From assembly GCA_030019435.1 (NCBI GenBank), contig JASEEV010000013.1, positions 1 to 42,578 on the forward strand: a stretch of 42,578 nucleotides of DNA, written 5' to 3'. This document shows, piece by piece, positions 38,391 through 42,578 of the stretch; position 1 is the first letter of the stretch, and each line of letters starts with the position of its first letter. Made by a program: the position numbers and the translations under genes. Source of the DNA: Methanocellales archaeon (GTDB lineage Archaea > Halobacteriota > UBA148). Under the pieces are notes generated by a model. The model was not told the DNA's origin and did not search any database. It saw only the letters and a program-made list of their open reading frames with translations.

Positions 38391-40111
38391 AAGTTTATGA
38401 TATCAAAAAGATTCCCGACGAAAGGGGTTTTTTTGCAGAACTCCTCAGGCTTGATTGGAGTAGCTTTCTTGAAGATGATAATATTGTGCAAGTAAACCTT
38501 TCAATGAGCTATCCTGGAATAATTAGAGCTTGGCATCGTCATTCGAGAGGTCAGGTTGACTATCTCTGTGTTGTAGGAGGAGCTCTTAAGGTTTGTGCAT
38601 ACGACGATAGAGAAAGCTCTAAAACAAAAGGGCAATTAGACGAAATTATTTTAACCGACGAAAAGCCTCAAATTGTTAGAATCCCAGGTTTTTACTGGCA
38701 TGGGACAAAAGGGATGGGAAATGAGCCTTCCTTAGTTCTTTACTTGACAACAAAGCTTTATGATTATAGAAATCCAGACGAAGAGAGAAGACCATGGAGC
38801 GATTCTTCAATAATTGACCCGAGAACTGGTGAACCATATGATTGGAATAAAACGCCGCACATGGATAGGGCAAAACATGGTGATATCATATTAAGGATGG
38901 TGTGCAGAGTTTGTGGAAGCAAAAAGTTGCATAAGTTTCTCTCATTGGGACCTACCCCATTAGCCAACAAGTTTTTAAGAGAAAACCAATTAGGCAGTCC
39001 AGAAGTTTTTTACCCACTCGATGTGTACTTTTGCAGTAACTGTTATCTCGTGCAGCTCTTGGATGTGGTTTCTCCAAAGGTCATGTTTGAAGAGTATGCC
39101 TATTTGACTGGTGCTTCAAAGCCAATGCAGATCCATTTTTCTGGACTTGCGGAAGATGTAATCCAGAGTTTTAGACCCAGCGAAAATAGCTTGGTGGTGG
39201 ACATTGGGAGCAACGACGGAACATTGCTCCAGTGCTTTTCAAAGTTCGGTCTACGGACTTTGGGCATTGAGCCAGCTACCAATATTGCACGATTAGCAGA
39301 AGCAAAAGGCATCCAGACTGTAAACGACTTTTTTGATGAGGAGTGCGCTATGAAACTTCACAAAGAATATGGTCCAGCGAATGTAATCCTGGCAACCAAC
39401 GTTTTTGCCCATGTAGACGATTTGGAAAGTTTCTTACGTAGTATAAACCACTTGCTGTCAAACGATGGGGTTTTCATTATTGAAGTCCCTTATCTTTTGA
39501 ATTTGTTAAACAACATGGAGTTTGATACTATATACCATGAGCATCTCTCCTATTTTGCCGTTCATCCTTTGGTTTACTTATTCCGAAAGTTTGGCATGGA
39601 GGTTGTGGATGTAAAACAGGTTCCTGTTCACGGAGGTTCGATTCGCGTCTTCGTGCAAAGATCGGCAAAGCAACAATCCCAAAATGTTGCCAAGCTGCTA
39701 TTGATGGAACAGGAGGCCAAACTTGATTCTCTCAAGACATACCTGAAATTTGCCGATGAAGTAGCTTTGCTGAAAGAAAAGTTGGTACGGCTTTTGAAAG
39801 TATTGAAAAAGGAAGGGGCTAGGATAACTGGTTATGGCGCTCCAGCAAAGGGAAATATTCTACTAAACTACTGTAATATCGGCACAGATGTTTTGGACTA
39901 CATTACCGACACCACCCCCTTCAAGCAAGGGTGCTACACACCAGGTATGCATATTCCTGTATTTCCTGAGAAGAAGTTCCACGAAGAACCACCTAGTTAT
40001 GCTCTTCTCTTGGCATGGAACTATGCTGATGAGATTTTGCAAAAGGAGAGCGAGTATAGGCAAAAAGGTGGTAAATTTATTTTGCCAATTCCTGAGCCCA
40101 AGGTGATCTGA
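38375..40111 (+). CDS. Fusion: dTDP-4-dehydrorhamnose 3,5-epimerase-like cupin plus sugar C-methyltransferase
   Basis: N-term IKKIPDERGFFAELLR...GIIRAWHRHSRGQVDYLCVVGG; C-term CRVCGSKKLHKFLSLGPTPLANKFL...VVDIGSNDGTLLQCFSKFG...YGAPAKGNILLNYC. Confidence 0.9.
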   Translation: MLPGVKVYDIKKIPDERGFFAELLRLDWSSFLEDDNIVQVNLSMSYPGIIRAWHRHSRGQVDYLCVVGGALKVCAYDDRESSKTKGQLDEIILTDEKPQIVRIPGFYWHGTKGMGNEPSLVLYLTTKLYDYRNPDEERRPWSDSSIIDPRTGEPYDWNKTPHMDRAKHGDIILRMVCRVCGSKKLHKFLSLGPTPLANKFLRENQLGSPEVFYPLDVYFCSNCYLVQLLDVVSPKVMFEEYAYLTGASKPMQIHFSGLAEDVIQSFRPSENSLVVDIGSNDGTLLQCFSKFGLRTLGIEPATNIARLAEAKGIQTVNDFFDEECAMKLHKEYGPANVILATNVFAHVDDLESFLRSINHLLSNDGVFIIEVPYLLNLLNNMEFDTIYHEHLSYFAVHPLVYLFRKFGMEVVDVKQVPVHGGSIRVFVQRSAKQQSQNVAKLLLMEQEAKLDSLKTYLKFADEVALLKEKLVRLLKVLKKEGARITGYGAPAKGNILLNYCNIGTDVLDYITDTTPFKQGCYTPGMHIPVFPEKKFHEEPPSYALLLAWNYADEILQKESEYRQKGGKFILPIPEPKVI

Positions 40112-40146
40112 TATGACTCGATTCAGGAAAAAAACAAGGTAATATT

Positions 40147-41070
40147 ATGAAAATCTTAATAACAGGTGGAGCAGGATTTATAGGAAGTAATTTCGTTCGC
40201 TATATGCTTGAAAATCATGATTACGAAATCGTTGTTTTGGATAAATTAACATATGCTGGTCGAATGGAAAATTTACAAGACGTAATGGATAGAATAACGT
40301 TCATCGAAGGAGATATTTGTAACAGAGAAGATGTTGAAAAGGCAGGAAATTGTGATGTTATATTCAACTTTGCAGCAGAAACGCATGTGGATCGCTCAAT
40401 AATCGATGCCGGTATATTTGTTAAAACAGATGTCGTCGGAACTTATAATCTCTTAGAATATGCAAGAAGATATGATGTTGAAAGATATATTCAAATAAGC
40501 ACGGATGAAGTATACGGGAGTATAGAAAAAGGCTCTTTCAAAGAGGATGATATATTAGACCCTTCTTCACCTTATTCTGCAAGCAAAGCAGGAGCAGACC
40601 TTTTGACTGTGGCATATTATAAAACATATGGTTTGCCAATTTTGATAACAAGGAGTTCAAACAACTTTGGACCGTGCCAGCATCCAGAGAAGTTGATACC
40701 AATCCTTATTCTCAATGCTCTGCAAGATAAACCACTTCCCATATATGGCGATGGATTAAACGTCAGGGATTGGATTTATGTTTTGGACAACTGTGAAGCA
40801 ATTGATTTAGTTTTTAGAGAGGGAAAAATTGGGGAGATTTACAACATAGGTGCCGGAAATGAAAGAACAAATATAGAGGTAGCAAACATAATCCTTAAAG
40901 AGTTGCACAAACCAAATAGCTTAATAAAATTAGTAAAAGATAGGCCTGGTCACGATAAGAGATATTCGCTAAATTGTGAGAAAATCAAAAAATTAGGATG
41001 GAAACCTAAATACCAATTTGAAAATGCTTTGAGAGAGACTATAGCATGGTACAAAGAAAATGAATGGTAG
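40147..41070 (+). CDS. rfbB: dTDP-glucose 4,6-dehydratase
   Basis: ITGGAGFIGSNFVRYML, AAETHVDRSI, STDEVYGS, YSASKAGADLL. Confidence 0.95.
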   Translation: MKILITGGAGFIGSNFVRYMLENHDYEIVVLDKLTYAGRMENLQDVMDRITFIEGDICNREDVEKAGNCDVIFNFAAETHVDRSIIDAGIFVKTDVVGTYNLLEYARRYDVERYIQISTDEVYGSIEKGSFKEDDILDPSSPYSASKAGADLLTVAYYKTYGLPILITRSSNNFGPCQHPEKLIPILILNALQDKPLPIYGDGLNVRDWIYVLDNCEAIDLVFREGKIGEIYNIGAGNERTNIEVANIILKELHKPNSLIKLVKDRPGHDKRYSLNCEKIKKLGWKPKYQFENALRETIAWYKENEW

Positions 41071-41112
41071 AATATCGGTACTTAGCTGTTTTTAGATGTA
41101 GATGAGGATGCT

Positions 41113-42207
41113 ATGAAAATTTTGATGCTGTGTAATACTTTGTGGCAAAATAACTTAGGCAGAACATTGCCATTTTACAAAAAAGTATCTGAGGTGCATG
41201 AAGTAAAGGTGATTGGTCCGCTAAAAAAAGGTACGGAAATTTTTAGCCCATACAAAGGTCTGATGGAATACGTGCCATGGCCACACCCACCTACACACAA
41301 GATGTTAAACTTTTTAATGCAAGTGTCAAAAGGTTGTGATTTAATTCACTGTTTTAAATCATTGCCATGGTCTTACTTCCCAAGTTTGTTTTTGAAAATT
41401 TTACGCAAAAAACCACTTGTGTTGGATATTGACGATTTAGACTATTATCCTACTTCATTAAAAGCTCGCTTCTCTCTCCCTGCAATCGGCACCAACATGA
41501 CTGGACTTGCAGATGCGATTGTCGTACAATCCACAAAGTTGCAAGAAAAATTTGGTGGTACTCAAATCCACACTGGTGCTGATACAGAGCTTTGTAATCC
41601 AAATGTAGATGGTAGTAAAATAAAAGAAAGATATAACCTATATGATTCGTTCACAATAGTGAATGTAGGTACCCTCAAACGATACAAAGGGGTTGACATA
41701 GTTTTAGAGGCAGTAAGGCAATTGAACGATGAGCGAATAAAAGTTTTTTTGGTAGGGATTAATGGGGCAACAATGGATCGTTATTCTGAAAATTTGATTA
41801 AAACTTACAAGAAGAAGCTTGGAGAGCAATTGATATTAGCACCACCACAACCATTTTTAGAGATGCCAAAATTTCTTGCAGCATCAGATCTTATCGTGCT
41901 ACCACACAAACAAGATGCGCCTTGGCGCGGTTTTGAGATACCAGCAAAGTTATATGATGCAATGGCAATGGGACTTGCCATTATAGTCAGTAATGTGGGA
42001 GACTTGCCAGAGATTGTAGGAGATGCGGGCATCGTTATACCTGATGGGGATGTCAAAGCGTGTAAAGAAGCCATTCTCAGACTATTCAATGATAGACAAT
42101 TGGCAAAAAAATTAGGTGCAAAGGCGAGAGAACGTTGTGTTGAGAAATACTCATGGGACGTGCTAAAGAAGAAGACACTTGACGTATATGACGGCGTTCT
42201 TAAGTAA
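41113..42207 (+). CDS. GT4-family glycosyltransferase
   Basis: VNVGTLKRYKGVDIVLEAVRQL, GFEIPAKLYDAMAMGLAIIVSNVGDLPEIV. Confidence 0.92.
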   Translation: MKILMLCNTLWQNNLGRTLPFYKKVSEVHEVKVIGPLKKGTEIFSPYKGLMEYVPWPHPPTHKMLNFLMQVSKGCDLIHCFKSLPWSYFPSLFLKILRKKPLVLDIDDLDYYPTSLKARFSLPAIGTNMTGLADAIVVQSTKLQEKFGGTQIHTGADTELCNPNVDGSKIKERYNLYDSFTIVNVGTLKRYKGVDIVLEAVRQLNDERIKVFLVGINGATMDRYSENLIKTYKKKLGEQLILAPPQPFLEMPKFLAASDLIVLPHKQDAPWRGFEIPAKLYDAMAMGLAIIVSNVGDLPEIVGDAGIVIPDGDVKACKEAILRLFNDRQLAKKLGAKARERCVEKYSWDVLKKKTLDVYDGVLK

Positions 42208-42350
42208 GCCATAATAGAGTGGATTGATTGGACGAGCGATTCTAATGTTAAGCGATGATGTAAAAGAAAAAGATCATAAACGTATTAAAAGCTAGCGTTG
42301 GGTTTCTAATCCTTCTACGATTTGCGCTTGCTGTCTACTATCCAATTCTC

Positions 42351-42480
42351 TCATACTTCAACTATACTTCTCGACGCATCTACCCCTCGCTTTTTTCCTA
42401 GTTGCTTCCTAAGGTTTTCATTATCATAAAGCGTGGTAATAGCATCCTTGCATGCATCGACATCATCAGAGGTATCTGTC
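42351..42480 (-). pseudogene. C-terminal remnant of a GT4 glycosyltransferase
   Basis: Minus strand QTDTSDDVDACKDAITTLYDNENLRKQLGKKRGVDASRSIVEV*, resembling DVKACKEAILRLFNDRQLAKKLGAKARERC of the adjacent GT4. Confidence 0.6.
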
Positions 42481-42578
42481 TGTCCCTGTAATTTTAGAAA
42501 AACAACTAACAAACAGAGTTAAATACCCGTTGAAAAAATTACCTAAATAAATAGTTAGAATAGTGAAATATGTGGTCT

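Noticed and set aside
1-42578. CRISPR array, rRNA or intact tRNA
   Set aside because: No regularly spaced repeats, rRNA signatures or foldable cloverleaf were seen by eye

Overview
The window is archaeal (hel308, radA, radB, RPA, KEOPS cgi121, dapL and SepF-free euryarchaeal-type gene content), probably from a methanogen or ANME-related euryarchaeon; this taxon is inferred from gene content only. Layout: (1) 1-6 kb: 3' part of ilvD, a Na+/Ca2+ exchanger, an AbrB/PIN toxin-antitoxin (TA) pair, cgi121, a wHTH regulator and hel308. (2) 6-18.9 kb: a scarred accessory/defence island with an AbrB/PIN pair, an EVE protein, a type IIG-like nuclease-methyltransferase overlapping a DUF262-HNH nuclease, a membrane-protein gene split by an IS5-like element, a proteasome-like Ntn hydrolase, an ASCH protein overlapping a PIN-GNAT-PUA-like fusion, and a Panacea-like protein followed by a PIN ORF with no start codon. 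(3) 19-31.2 kb: an acylphosphatase/coiled-coil fusion, a dapL-hisG-lysA-dapF operon, radB with an unlisted 29-aa eL41/COX24-like ORF, larC, a PRC-barrel protein, a phosphatase, radA, RPA and a leuC-like gene. (4) 31.2-42.6 kb: a MqsA/DUF4258 TA pair, a second decayed IS copy that truncates a membrane glycosyltransferase, then a deoxysugar/glycan locus including a 3,5-epimerase/C-methyltransferase fusion. The main observations from reading the DNA are: exact reconstruction of the IS-interrupted gene; a decayed duplicate of the hel308 5' end; paired HsdS N-terminus scars around the PIN-GNAT/ASCH cassette; an orphan ArgJ C-terminus in the island; a duplicated leader in front of two defence genes; a MITE-like element; a large two-tier hairpin; and the tiny eL41-like gene. 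All product names come from reading motifs by eye; no database search was run.
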